Origin: Bradyrhizobium sp. CCGB12
Lineage (GTDB): Bacteria; Pseudomonadota; Alphaproteobacteria; Rhizobiales; Xanthobacteraceae
Direction of reading: 5' to 3'
Length of the DNA: 64,000 nucleotides
Assembly (NCBI RefSeq): GCF_024199845.1
Contig: NZ_JANADO010000001.1
Location: 2,232,001-2,296,000, forward strand
The position numbers were made by a program, and so were the translations under genes. The notes below the pieces were generated by a model, which was not told the origin of the DNA, made no database searches, and was given only the letters and a program-made list of their open reading frames with translations. Every line of letters begins with the position of its first letter. Within the stretch, counting starts at the first letter, position 1. Positions 18,583 through 26,975 of this stretch are shown here, piece by piece.

Positions 18583-19569
18583 ATGAGCGTTGCAAGACTT
18601 GTGTCGGCCTTTCAGTTCTGCCCTGATAGCTGCATGTTCGGTGCGCGGGCGCCGCGCGATCCCGCGCCAAGCCTGCAAAGCCGCGCCTTCAACATGCTGC
18701 TGCGGCAGCTTCCCTACAAGCAGCAGCTCGCGTCGGCCGAGGCCGTTCGGGCCCACGTGCAGAAGCTCGCCTTGCAGCCGGTCTCGTTCGAGCCGACGGG
18801 ACTTGGCCGCGGCGTCGAGGCAACGCTGACGAAGATGGGCGGCTGGCCCGTGTACTACACCGCGCCGTCGTCCGGCCATGAGGGCTGCAACTACGTCATG
18901 TTCCTGCACGGCGGCGGCTACATCAACGAGATCGTGCCGGCGCATTGGCGCTTCGTCGGCCAGATGACGCGCAAGGCGCGCGTCTCGTGCGTCGTGCCGA
19001 TCTATCCGCTGGCGCCGCGCGCGACCGCCAAGGATGTCGTGCCGGCAACGGCCGAGCTGCTCAGGATGCTGCTGGAGGACGCAGGCGCGGCAAAGGTCAC
19101 GGTGGTCGGCAATTCCGCCGGTGCGGGTCTCGCACTTGCCGCATGCCAGTGGCTGCGCGATCGCGGTCACCGGCAGCCGGCCCGGCTGGTGCTGATCTCG
19201 CCCGCCGCCGACGCCTCGGTCAGCCGTCCGGAGCAGGCGGCGATCGCGGCACGCGATCCGGTCCAGGATATTCCGGGGATCATCGAGGCAGGGCGGCTCT
19301 ATGCCGGCGAGCTCGACGTCGGGCATCCCTTCGTCAGCCCGCTCAACGGCGCCTTCCGCGCACTGGCGCCGATGACGATCTTCTCGGGCACGCGCGACCT
19401 TCTGTATCCTGACAGCGTCGATCTTGCGGAGCGAGCGCGAGCGGTGGGTGTGCCGGTCGAGCTGCATCTGCTGCGCGACCAGCCGCACAATTACGCGCTG
19501 ATGCCGACGCCGGAGGGGCGCAAGGCGCGTGCGATTATTTTGCGCGCGGTAGCTAAAGGGAAGGCGTGA
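18583..19569 (+). CDS. Alpha/beta hydrolase, hormone-sensitive-lipase family
   Basis: Start ATG 18583 follows GGCGGAGAA; longer in-frame forms run back across the operator and are rejected. The oxyanion motif HGGGY (FLHGGGYINEIVPAHW) and the nucleophile elbow GNSAG (VTVVGNSAGAGLALAAC) are intact, with Asp in SGTRDLLYPD and His in RDQPHNYALMP completing a triad. It resembles arylesterases/steryl-ester hydrolases of this family. Substrate probably a short- or medium-chain ester. Likely controlled by the divergent TetR protein. Confidence 0.88.
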   Translation: MSVARLVSAFQFCPDSCMFGARAPRDPAPSLQSRAFNMLLRQLPYKQQLASAEAVRAHVQKLALQPVSFEPTGLGRGVEATLTKMGGWPVYYTAPSSGHEGCNYVMFLHGGGYINEIVPAHWRFVGQMTRKARVSCVVPIYPLAPRATAKDVVPATAELLRMLLEDAGAAKVTVVGNSAGAGLALAACQWLRDRGHRQPARLVLISPAADASVSRPEQAAIAARDPVQDIPGIIEAGRLYAGELDVGHPFVSPLNGAFRALAPMTIFSGTRDLLYPDSVDLAERARAVGVPVELHLLRDQPHNYALMPTPEGRKARAIILRAVAKGKA

Positions 19570-19678
19570 TCGTTGTCACAGAGCGCAGCGGGCGCAATGA
19601 GGCCGGCGCTATCGAGCCCATGCGGAGGGAGAAGGTGCGCCTCCAGGGCGTTTCCTCGACGCTCGTAGTTCTACGGGC

Positions 19679-19918
19679 CTACGCGTGGCCCTTGATCTCG
19701 TAATGGCCCGGCACGCATTTGTAGCGCTCGAGGCGCCAATTGGCGTGATAGATCGGATGCTCGCCCATCCATTTCGCAAGCGGGGCCTGTGCGCCGATCG
19801 CACACTGCATCATCGACATCTCGGGCGTCATGTTGCTGTCAGTCACGATTTCCTCGACGCAACTGCCTGAACTGGCAGCGCTAAGCCGGCAGAGCACGGC
19901 AACGACGGTCACGAACAT
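19679..19918 (-). CDS. Small secreted protein of unknown function
   Basis: 79 residues from ATG 19918 (GAGG eight bases upstream; a GTG at 19927 is the alternative). A hydrophobic N-terminus (MFVTVVAVLCRLSAASSGS) is probably a signal peptide. The mature part has three Cys residues: SCVEEIVTDSNM, MSMMQCAIGAQAPLAKWM and ERYKCVPGHYEIKG. I recall near-identical short proteins in other Bradyrhizobium, always unnamed. Cys spacing suggests a disulfide-stabilised periplasmic peptide. Confidence 0.7.
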   Translation of the reverse strand: MFVTVVAVLCRLSAASSGSCVEEIVTDSNMTPEMSMMQCAIGAQAPLAKWMGEHPIYHANWRLERYKCVPGHYEIKGHA

Positions 19919-20248
19919 TCCTGTCACCTCATCGGTAGTTTCAGACTACGAAGAGGATGCAAGCGGAGTGCCAGAGCCTGTGACACAGACAACACGCTGG
20001 CCTGGCCGACTCGACCCAGCGTCCGGAGTCCATTTGATGATTCGGATTGTAAAAAAATTGCCCCTAAACCGAAGCCGGGCAAATACGGGAACCCCCAGGA
20101 AATGAGGGAGGAATGAGCGATTGTGGGGGGCTGCGTCGCGCGAACCGGCCCTTCACAAGGTCTGCGCAGCCGATAGGCTCGCAACCGTGCGGATACTCGT
20201 CAAAAGAGCGGGACTGGCACAGGACCAAAGGAAACGCGAGGGCAGACC
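19919..20248. other. Intergenic region upstream of the lyase gene
   Basis: No confident gene. A 22-codon frame (20037-20105) starts ATG and is Lys/Arg-rich (MIRIVKKLPLNRSRANTG), followed by GAGGGAGG and another ATG at 20113 whose frame runs into the lyase gene out of phase. These could be a leader peptide but there is no other support. No inverted repeat is obvious. Confidence 0.4.
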
Positions 20249-21157
20249 ATGAAGGTACGACCGACCGGCGTGATCCCGCCGATGACGACGCCGTTCCGGA
20301 AGGACGGCGAGATCGATTTTGAGCTCGTGGCGCCCCAGGTGGACTGGATGATCGGCGCCGGCGCGCATGGCGTTGCGGCCGGCGGCTCGACCGGCGAGGG
20401 CCACACGCTCGACCACGAGGAGTATCGTGACTTGATGGCGGCGACGGTGGAGGCGGTGAAGGGACGCATTCCCGTGATCGCCGGCATCATCGTCGATTCG
20501 ACACGCGATGCGATCCGCCGCGGCAAGCTGGTGCGCGACATGAATGTCGCGGCGCTCCAGGTCACGCCGGTGCATTACCTGTTCAAGCCGGACGACGAGG
20601 CGATGGTCGCGCATTTCCGCGCCATGGCCGACGAGACCGGCATGCCCATCATCATCTACAACGTCGTGCCGTGGTCTTATCTCTCGCCGGCGCTGCTGAC
20701 GCGGATCATGACCGAGGTGCCGCTGGTCGTCGGCGTCAAGCAGAGTGCGGGCGACCTCAAGCTGTTCGCGGATCTCATGATGATGGCGCCCGACAAGCTG
20801 ATCTACAGCGCGGTCGATGCCTTGATGTATCCGTCCTATACGCTCGGGGCCCACGGCTCGATTGCGGCGATCCTGACCGCGGCGCCGCATGCCTCTGTCG
20901 CGCTGTGGGATGCGGTGAAGGCGGGTGACCATCCGCGCGCGCTCGATCTGCACAAGAAGCTCTTGACGTTGTGGAACGCGATCATTGCCGACAATCTGCC
21001 GGCCTGCACGCGCTATGCGCAGACGCTGCAGGGCCTGCCGAAGACGTATCCACGTGCGCCGATGCCGGAGGCCTCGCCTGCGCAGCAGGCCGCGACCCGC
21101 AAGGCGCTTCAGGCGCTCGGCGCATTGAACGGGCAGCACGTCGAAGCGGCTGAATAG
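20249..21157 (+). CDS. DHDPS/NAL-family class I aldolase-like lyase
   Basis: (beta/alpha)8 enzyme forming a Schiff base with a pyruvate-like substrate. Family signatures: IPPMTTPFRKDGEIDF, GAHGVAAGGSTGEGHTL, and the lysine in VVGVKQSAGDLKLF. The tyrosine is in IIIYNVVPW. The usual Thr-Thr pair after GG is Ser-Thr. 302 aa. It is not the biosynthetic dapA by context: it lies with an SDR, a hydrolase, a MarR regulator and a porin, suggesting a catabolic aldolase or hydratase. Substrate unknown. Confidence 0.85.
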   Translation: MKVRPTGVIPPMTTPFRKDGEIDFELVAPQVDWMIGAGAHGVAAGGSTGEGHTLDHEEYRDLMAATVEAVKGRIPVIAGIIVDSTRDAIRRGKLVRDMNVAALQVTPVHYLFKPDDEAMVAHFRAMADETGMPIIIYNVVPWSYLSPALLTRIMTEVPLVVGVKQSAGDLKLFADLMMMAPDKLIYSAVDALMYPSYTLGAHGSIAAILTAAPHASVALWDAVKAGDHPRALDLHKKLLTLWNAIIADNLPACTRYAQTLQGLPKTYPRAPMPEASPAQQAATRKALQALGALNGQHVEAAE

Positions 21158-21301
21158 TCCGCCGGCCGAAATTACCGATGTCGAATGGCAGCGCCGATCC
21201 GCTTTTACCTGCGGATGCGGCGCTGCTACATTTTGCGCGCGCCGCGATGAGCGGCGCTAGCTGTGAAGAAACATACCGACAAGGGGAGGGACCGAAGTCC
21301 C

Positions 21302-22273
21302 ATGAAGGATTTTGCTGGAAAAATTGCGGTCATCACCGGCGGTGGCACGGGAATGGGGCGCGAGCTCGTGCGGCAGCTCGTGGCGGAGGGCTGCAACGTC
21401 GCGATGTGCGACGTCTCGGAAGCGGCGATGGCCGAGACCAAGCGGCTCTGCGAGGTCGAGAAGCTGCCGCAGGGCCTGCGCGTCACGACGCATGTCGCCG
21501 ACGTCGCGATCGAGGATCATCTGAAGCGCTTCCGTGACGAGCTCGCCGAGCAGCAGAAGACGGACCGGATCCATCTGTTGTTCAACAATGCGGGCATCGG
21601 CGGCGGCGGCAGCCTGTTCACCAACACGCGCGAGCAGTGGGAGCGCACTTTCAGCATCTGCTGGGGCGGCGTCTATCTCGGGGTGCGCACCTTCCTGCCG
21701 ATGCTGGTCGCGGCCGACGAGGCGCACATCGTCAACACCGCCAGCGTCAACGGCTTCTGGGCCTCGATCGGCATGAACCAGGCACACACCGCCTACAGCT
21801 CGGCGAAGTTCGCGGTGAAGGGATTTACCGAAGCGCTGATCAACGACCTCCGTCTGCACGCGCCGCACGTCAAATGCTCGGTGGTGATGCCCGGCCACAT
21901 CGGCACCTCAATCGTCTCCAATTCACGCAAGGTGCAGAGCGCCGATGGGTCGGAGCGGCTCAGCGACGACGAGGTCGCGCTGACCCGCAAGCGCATGGTT
22001 GCGGCCGGCGTGCCGGATGCCGACAAGATGACGGACGAGGACGTCCAGGCGGCGTTCGCCGAGCGCGCCCGCAGCTTCCTCGAGGATGCGCCGACGACGG
22101 CGGCGCAGGCCGCGAAGATCATTCTCGACGGGGTCAAGGCCGAGCGCTGGCGCATTCTCGTCGGCGAGGACGCCAGGCGGCTCGACGAGCGCGTGCGCGC
22201 TACGCCGGAGCAGGCCTACGATCGGGCCTTCTATGAAAGCTTCACGCAGGAGGTCGGCTGGCGGCTTGGCTGA
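21302..22273 (+). CDS. Short-chain dehydrogenase/reductase
   Basis: Classical SDR. Start ATG 21302 with GGGGAGGG upstream; a GTG 13 codons earlier is less likely. The cofactor motif is VITGGGTGMGRELV, the structural NNAG is LLFNNAGIGGGG, and the catalytic Ser, Tyr, Lys lie in NTASVNGFW and AYSSAKFAVKG. The C-terminus is about 70 residues longer than minimal SDRs (AAKIILDGVKAERWRILVGEDARRL), as in some Bradyrhizobium and Mycobacterium SDRs. Follows the lyase gene by 145 bp on the same strand. Confidence 0.88.
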   Translation: MKDFAGKIAVITGGGTGMGRELVRQLVAEGCNVAMCDVSEAAMAETKRLCEVEKLPQGLRVTTHVADVAIEDHLKRFRDELAEQQKTDRIHLLFNNAGIGGGGSLFTNTREQWERTFSICWGGVYLGVRTFLPMLVAADEAHIVNTASVNGFWASIGMNQAHTAYSSAKFAVKGFTEALINDLRLHAPHVKCSVVMPGHIGTSIVSNSRKVQSADGSERLSDDEVALTRKRMVAAGVPDADKMTDEDVQAAFAERARSFLEDAPTTAAQAAKIILDGVKAERWRILVGEDARRLDERVRATPEQAYDRAFYESFTQEVGWRLG

Positions 22274-22459
22274 GGGCGCGCTGACGTAGACATGATCATC
22301 GTCATGGCAAGAGGGGCGCCGGAGATAATGCGTGCCACCTCTTGCCAATGTTCGGCGCCTCATGCCGAATTGGCATGTCACGCATGCGATACGCCCGCGC
22401 GTTCAAGCGATGGTGATCTCGAACGGCTCTCATCCGGCGCACGGTCGCTTGGTTGGCGA

Positions 22460-22475
22460 ACTAAAATAGTTTAGT
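22460..22475. promoter_or_regulatory. Palindrome upstream of hydrolase, putative MarR site
   Basis: ACTAAAATAGTTTAGT is an inverted repeat (ACTAAA..TTTAGT) 37 bp before the hydrolase start. Its core TAAAATAGTTTA is found reverse-complemented as TAAACTATTTTA at 24346-24357, between marR and the porin gene. Two copies of the same 12-mer flanking one regulator gene in GC-rich DNA suggest one operator. Confidence 0.6.
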
Positions 22476-22512
22476 CAGTCAGGGGTAACGCGATGATAGA
22501 GCGTAGCTTCCG

Positions 22513-23625
22513 ATGATTCCCGCATGCCTCTCCGACGACTGGACGCTCTGCCCGGAGAGAGAGGATATTTCCGCTGAATTCACGCGGCTTCTCACCGCGG
22601 CGCAGGAGGGCGGCGCCACGCTCGCCGAGTGCCTGATGATCGCGCGGCAGTTGAAGCGGGACGACGATCAATCCTGGCATCGCGAGTGGAAGAAGCTGGC
22701 GCAGGCCAATCGCCATCGGGCCGAGGCCGCGTTTGCGGAAGGCCACCTGGCCACGGCCCAGCGCAACTGGCTGCGTGCGATGAACTACTACGGTGCAGCG
22801 GCGATGCCGCTCGACCAGGCCGACGAGCGCCGCTGGGTCGCAGTGCTCGCGATGCAGGAATGTGCCCGCCGCTACCTCGCGGCGCGCGGCCCGGCCGGGG
22901 AGGTTGTGACCATGCCCTGGATCGACGGACATGCCTTGCAGGGCTACTTCGTGCCCGCGCCGGCGGGACGCGGCCGGGCTCCGACCGTGATCTGCATCGG
23001 CGAGCCGGGCCACCGCAAGGAGGAATTCCTGTTCAAGCTCGCGCCGCATGCGCGCGAGCGCGGATTCTCGATGCTGGCGCTGGACCTCTTCGGCGACCAG
23101 CGCGACGATTATCTTGAGGTGCTGCTGCGGCGCCGCGATCTCGAGAGCTCGATCCCGTGCGTCATGGACTATCTGGAGACGCGCAGCGACGTCGATTTCG
23201 AGCGCGTGGCGATCGTCGCGGATGGCTGGGGCTCCTCCTTCGTGGCGCGCGCGGTGTTGCAGGAGCCGCGGCTTGCCGCCGCCGTCTGCGACGGCGGCCT
23301 GTGGGACCTGCACGAGCGGGCTTTCTTCGCCAGCCGATTCGCGATGAGCGACGTCAGCGTTGTTCCGGTGCCGCATGCCCCGCTGATGGCGTCCAGCGCC
23401 GATTGTCCGGTGCTGATCACGCTCGGTGAGGACGGCTGGCTCAAGGCCGATCGGGCGCGTCAGCTCGTCCAGAAGTCCCGACTCGGAAGCTCGGACGTCA
23501 TGCTGAAGGTGTTCACCGCAGCGGAGACCGGCGCGGCGCAGGCGCACGCGGACAATCCGAGTCTTGTCAACGAATACATCTTCGACTGGCTCGAATCGCG
23601 GCTCGGCGCTGCGGGGCGGATCTGA
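22513..23625 (+). CDS. Alpha/beta-hydrolase-fold protein with altered nucleophile elbow
   Basis: 370 residues. The helical N-terminal cap (to about 120) and overall layout resemble FrsA / 2,6-dihydroxypseudooxynicotine hydrolase-like esterases: VTMPWIDGHALQGYFVPA, TVICIGEPGHRKEEFL, ALDLFGDQRDDYL. Where the nucleophile elbow G-x-S-x-G should be, the protein has AIVADGWGSSFVARAV, with Trp at the serine position by alignment. The candidate acidic residue (LITLGEDGWLKAD) and a His (AQAHADNP) remain. It may use a neighbouring Ser or be inactive. Sits beside marR. Confidence 0.75.
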   Translation: MIPACLSDDWTLCPEREDISAEFTRLLTAAQEGGATLAECLMIARQLKRDDDQSWHREWKKLAQANRHRAEAAFAEGHLATAQRNWLRAMNYYGAAAMPLDQADERRWVAVLAMQECARRYLAARGPAGEVVTMPWIDGHALQGYFVPAPAGRGRAPTVICIGEPGHRKEEFLFKLAPHARERGFSMLALDLFGDQRDDYLEVLLRRRDLESSIPCVMDYLETRSDVDFERVAIVADGWGSSFVARAVLQEPRLAAAVCDGGLWDLHERAFFASRFAMSDVSVVPVPHAPLMASSADCPVLITLGEDGWLKADRARQLVQKSRLGSSDVMLKVFTAAETGAAQAHADNPSLVNEYIFDWLESRLGAAGRI

Positions 23626-23637
23626 GCGCCGCCGCCG

Positions 23638-24144
23638 TCAGAAGTCGAGCGTGAGGCGGACGCAGGCCTTCTCTAGCCGGGTCTTCAACGTCGCGAGCTT
23701 GGTGGTGAATTCCGTCAGCTCGTGCTCGTCGAATTCCTGGAAGACGAATTCCTTGATGGACTTGTACTGCTCGTTGAGGCTCGCCAGGTGCTTCTGCGTC
23801 TTTTCGGTCAGGGACAGCCGCACCACCCTGGCGTCGGTCGGCGAGGGGCGACGGCGCAACAGGCCCTTCTTCTCGAGCAGCTTGGACTGGGTGGTGACGA
23901 ACGACGGATCGACGTGGAGGAGCTTGGAGACGACGTTGATCGGGATGCCGTCATCCTTGTCGAGGTCGGAGATGGCCATCAGAATCAGCCATTGCGGGCC
24001 GCTGATGCCGAGCGTACTCGCCCAGAACTGACGCAGCTCCTCCAGATACATGTTGATCGACGATATCTCCCAGGTGAAGCGCCTGATGACATCCAGATTG
24101 CCGACGGAGCGCAGGCGCGCACCTTCTTTCCTCGTTGCGGACAC
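23638..24144 (-). CDS. MarR-family transcriptional regulator
   Basis: 168 residues. Winged helix-turn-helix: GISGPQWLILMAISDLDKDDG, IPINVVSKLLHVDPSFVTTQSKLLEKKGLLRR, then the wing PSPTDARVVRLSLTEKTQKHL. It ends 13 bp from the convergent hydrolase gene and is divergent from the porin with a 417-bp shared region containing TAAACTATTTTA and, just before its own start, TGAACTGATTGTTCA. The layout suggests it governs hydrolase, itself and porin in response to a small aromatic or similar ligand. Confidence 0.9.
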   Translation of the reverse strand: MSATRKEGARLRSVGNLDVIRRFTWEISSINMYLEELRQFWASTLGISGPQWLILMAISDLDKDDGIPINVVSKLLHVDPSFVTTQSKLLEKKGLLRRRPSPTDARVVRLSLTEKTQKHLASLNEQYKSIKEFVFQEFDEHELTEFTTKLATLKTRLEKACVRLTLDF

Positions 24145-24341
24145 AGCGTCGCTCCCGTGTGAACTGATTGTTCAGGCCGGTGTTCGTGGAGGACCATAGT
24201 CCACGCAAGCCTGCCCTGACGCAAGTGCAGAGCAGGGTAATTGTGTCAGCCATTTTACAAACATGAGCTGATCAGTAATTCGGTTGCGTCGACTACGGTG
24301 TTGCCGGGGCGACACAACGTCGCTGGAATCCAATAGCTGAC

Positions 24342-24362
24342 CTAATAAACTATTTTAATTAG
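24342..24362. promoter_or_regulatory. Putative MarR operator in marR-porin interval
   Basis: CTAATAAACTATTTTAATTAG has inverted ends CTAAT/ATTAG and contains the same 12-mer as the palindrome upstream of the hydrolase gene at 22460. It lies 200 bp upstream of the porin start. The rest of the 417-bp interval shows no gene. Confidence 0.55.
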
Positions 24363-24561
24363 GGAATGCACCTATGCATATTGGCCGCGGCGGTGGGGGG
24401 AATCTCGATCGTCCCGTTGCAGGTGGTTCGCTCAAGTCCCTCGCGTCGATGCGGGTGTGTCCGAAGCCGCGAAGCCCCCAGAGCGGACTTGAAAGCGAAA
24501 GAGCGTAAGGGCTGCGACTGGCCCGTGCTCGTTCGCAAAATGAGCAACTTGGAGATTGAAT

Positions 24562-26040
24562 ATGAAATTGGTGAAGAGCCTCTTGCTCGGCTCAGCGGCG
24601 GGTCTGATCGCCGTGGGTGGGGCGCAAGCGGCCGATCTTCCCGTGAAGGCCAAGGCGGTCGAATACGTGAAGATCTGCTCGTTGTACGGTGCCGGATTCT
24701 ACTACATGCCGGGCACCGATACCTGCATCAAGCTCGGCGGCTATCTGCGCGCCGACGCGATCCTTGGCGGCGCAGGCGACTATAATTTCCAGCAAGGCGC
24801 GAACGCGGGGTCGAACAACCGTCTGACCAACTGGTATACCGGTCGCGCTCGTTTCGACTTCAACGTCGACACGCGCACGGCGACCGAGTACGGCGTGGTT
24901 CGCACCTACGCCGACATGGTCTTCACTTGGGATACTCCGTCGGTCACCGGCAGCAACCCGTCCACGTTCGGAACCGGTTCGGCCTCGCTCGGCCTCTACC
25001 ACGCGTTCGTCCAGTTCGCTGGCTTCACCTTCGGCCGCACGGTCTCGATCTTCGATGCTCCGTGGCAGAGCTATCCGGCTGGCGGTCCCGACACGCTTCC
25101 GGGCGGCAGCAACCACGTCAACGGTGTGAACCAGGTTGCCTACACGGCTGACTTCGGCCAGGGCATCACCGCTTCGTTCGCATTGCAGGATGAGACGACG
25201 GCGACCAACGGCCAGTCGAACCTCTGGAACGTGTCGTCGGGCACGGCCGCTCAGTTCGTGACGGGCGTCTATGGCGCCAACGCCTGGGGTGGCACGCGTT
25301 CTCCCGACATCCTCGGTACCGTGCGCGTCGACCAGGCCTGGGGTCTGGCCCAGCTCTCGGTTGCCGGACATGAACTCCATTCGGCCTACTACGGCGCGAC
25401 CGAACTCACCGGCCACCCCGACGACAAGTGGGGCTGGGCTGTGCAGGGCTCTTTGGCGATCAAGAACATCCCGACCGGTGCGGGTGACGTCATCAACTTG
25501 CAGGCCGTCTATACGGACGGTGCAACCCGCTACAACTTCCAGAGCCTGTTCCCGCAGAGCTTCTTCATGTTCAGCGGTAGCGGCGCCGGCGCGTATCAGA
25601 GCACCGGCTTCGCCGGTCTCTCCGACGGTGTCTTCGGAACCGGTACCGGCATCGATACCGTCAAGACCTGGGGCGTCCGTGGTGGCTATACCCACAACTG
25701 GAGCCCGAACTGGGCGAGCGCCGTCTACGGTGCCTATGCCCAGCTGAGGTACGGCGATACGGGCAAGGCCCTGATCTGCGCCAACTTCGCTGCGATCGCC
25801 CTGGCCGGTTCGACCTGTAATCCGGACTTCAACTTCGCGGTCGTCGGTGTCAACACCGTGTGGACTCCGGTCAGGAACCTGGCGTTCACGGCAGACCTGA
25901 GCTGGTCGCGTCTGGACCAGAAGTACTCTGGCTCCATCGCGAGCCCGGGCATTGCCACCGCTGCGAAGCCGGCGGCCGTGTACGAGCTGAAGGACCAGAA
26001 CTCGGTCACCATGATGCTGCGCGCTCAGCGCAACTTCTGA
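24562..26040 (+). CDS. Rhizobiales-type outer-membrane porin (Omp2/Porin_2 family)
   Basis: Start ATG 24562 with GGAG eight bases before it. Signal peptide MKLVKSLLLGSAAGLIAVGGAQA, then the family hallmark DLPVKAKAVEYVKICSLYGAGFYYMPGTDTC-like segment with two cysteines, IKLGGYLRADAI, and a beta-rich body ending in ...SVTMMLRAQRNF, with the C-terminal Phe used by the BAM machinery. 492 aa. Bradyrhizobium carries many paralogues. Position next to marR and catabolic genes suggests a substrate-related copy. Codon use is highly biased, indicating high expression. Confidence 0.93.
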   Translation: MKLVKSLLLGSAAGLIAVGGAQAADLPVKAKAVEYVKICSLYGAGFYYMPGTDTCIKLGGYLRADAILGGAGDYNFQQGANAGSNNRLTNWYTGRARFDFNVDTRTATEYGVVRTYADMVFTWDTPSVTGSNPSTFGTGSASLGLYHAFVQFAGFTFGRTVSIFDAPWQSYPAGGPDTLPGGSNHVNGVNQVAYTADFGQGITASFALQDETTATNGQSNLWNVSSGTAAQFVTGVYGANAWGGTRSPDILGTVRVDQAWGLAQLSVAGHELHSAYYGATELTGHPDDKWGWAVQGSLAIKNIPTGAGDVINLQAVYTDGATRYNFQSLFPQSFFMFSGSGAGAYQSTGFAGLSDGVFGTGTGIDTVKTWGVRGGYTHNWSPNWASAVYGAYAQLRYGDTGKALICANFAAIALAGSTCNPDFNFAVVGVNTVWTPVRNLAFTADLSWSRLDQKYSGSIASPGIATAAKPAAVYELKDQNSVTMMLRAQRNF

Positions 26041-26065
26041 GGTCGAACCTGCAGATCGATCAGAG

Positions 26066-26096
26066 AATCCCGGCGGGAAACCGCCGGGATTTTTTG
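26066..26096 (+). terminator. Rho-independent terminator of the porin gene
   Basis: Stem AATCCCGGCGG / CCGCCGGGATT (11 bp, loop GAAA) followed by TTTTT, 25 bases after the porin stop. Confidence 0.93.
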
Positions 26097-26250
26097 TGCG
26101 CTCTCCATACCCTCAACTCGGCTTCTTCGGCGGCGATAAAAGCGTCAGCGCACGATCAATCCGACTGCGTGCCGGGAAAACGCCAGAGACTCGGTGCAGT
26201 TGGTTTCCATGCTTATTTACTTACGTGATCTACTCAGCTATATTGAACGA

Positions 26251-26333
26251 GGCCGATGATAACATTGCGGCTCCTGGCTTCATGCCAGGCCTCCAGAACC
26301 TCCGGCAATGCCCTGCCGGAGGTTTTTCGTTTT
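26251..26333 (+). ncRNA. Candidate small RNA between porin and gcrA-like gene
   Basis: Independent of the porin, which has its own terminator. A promoter can be placed: TTTACT (26216-26221), 17-bp spacer, TATATT (26239-26244). The transcript would contain hairpin 1 (CCTGGC 26273-26278 with GCCAGG 26284-26289), a CCTCCAG linker, and a terminator with an 11-bp perfect stem AACCTCCGGCA / TGCCGGAGGTT (26297-26324) followed by TTTCGTTTT. It is on the plus strand, so it cannot terminate the convergent gcrA-like gene. About 83 nt. The plan matches the candidate at 16810. Confidence 0.6.
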
Positions 26334-26349
26334 GGAATGAGCTTGTGGA

Positions 26350-26934
26350 CTAGCCGCGTGCGAGCCGCACGCGCGAGCTCGGCCGATAGGCGAGGCGGCT
26401 GTGGCCGGTGCAGTAGGACTGGCCGTCGGGCGCAGCATTGCCGCAGAAGCAGAAATCGGCTTCGCCCGGCGTCGAGATCGGCCAGCGGCAGCGATTCTCG
26501 GAAAGCTCCAGCAGCGAGCAGCGATTGGCCTCGTCGATCGGCCCGGCGACCACGGGCGCGTCGGTCTCGCCGTAGATCGTGGCAAGCATCTCGTATTGCA
26601 GGCGTGGAACGGCTCTCCGCGCGCGCCCCGGCGCCAGGCCGCGGTCGTGAACCTTGCGGTCGTCGACCGTCCGGCCACGCGTCAAATTCAACCGGGACAG
26701 CTTGCCGATCACAGCGTTGCGGCTGACGCCGATATCGGCGGCGATCTCGCGGCAGGAGAGGCCGGCCTCGAAATGCCGCTTCAGAAGCTCAATGCGCTCG
26801 TCGGTCCAGGTTTGCGAACAAGCTTGCGAAGAAGCCTGTGAAGAAGTCTGTGCAGAACCCTGTGAGAAAGTCTGTGAAGAAGTCGGGGAAAGAGCAGGCA
26901 TGTGTAGCGGTCCCAGGTTGCAGATGTCGGCCAT
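26350..26934 (-). CDS. GcrA-family cell-cycle regulator paralogue
   Basis: 194 residues. GcrA-type HTH at about 43-80 (WTDERIELLKRHFEAGLSC, REIAADIGVSRNAVIGKLSR) and C-terminal Cys-rich region (CRWPISTPGEADFCFCG, YCTGHSRLAYRP), both family hallmarks. Unlike canonical GcrA, which starts with the HTH, it has about 40 extra N-terminal residues made of Ser/Gln-rich units (SSQTFSQGSAQTSSQASSQA) encoded by degenerate 12-bp tandem repeats at 26812-26895. GcrA works with sigma-70 at CcrM-methylated promoters; this is probably a paralogue of the main copy. Confidence 0.88.
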   Translation of the reverse strand: MADICNLGPLHMPALSPTSSQTFSQGSAQTSSQASSQACSQTWTDERIELLKRHFEAGLSCREIAADIGVSRNAVIGKLSRLNLTRGRTVDDRKVHDRGLAPGRARRAVPRLQYEMLATIYGETDAPVVAGPIDEANRCSLLELSENRCRWPISTPGEADFCFCGNAAPDGQSYCTGHSRLAYRPSSRVRLARG

Positions 26935-26975
26935 CCGCCTGCTCGAGATCCGTCCGCCTTACCTCCGGCGTGTGC

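Noticed and set aside
26812..26895. 12-bp tandem repeats considered as a CRISPR array
   Set aside because: Units are contiguous without spacers and lie inside a coding frame.
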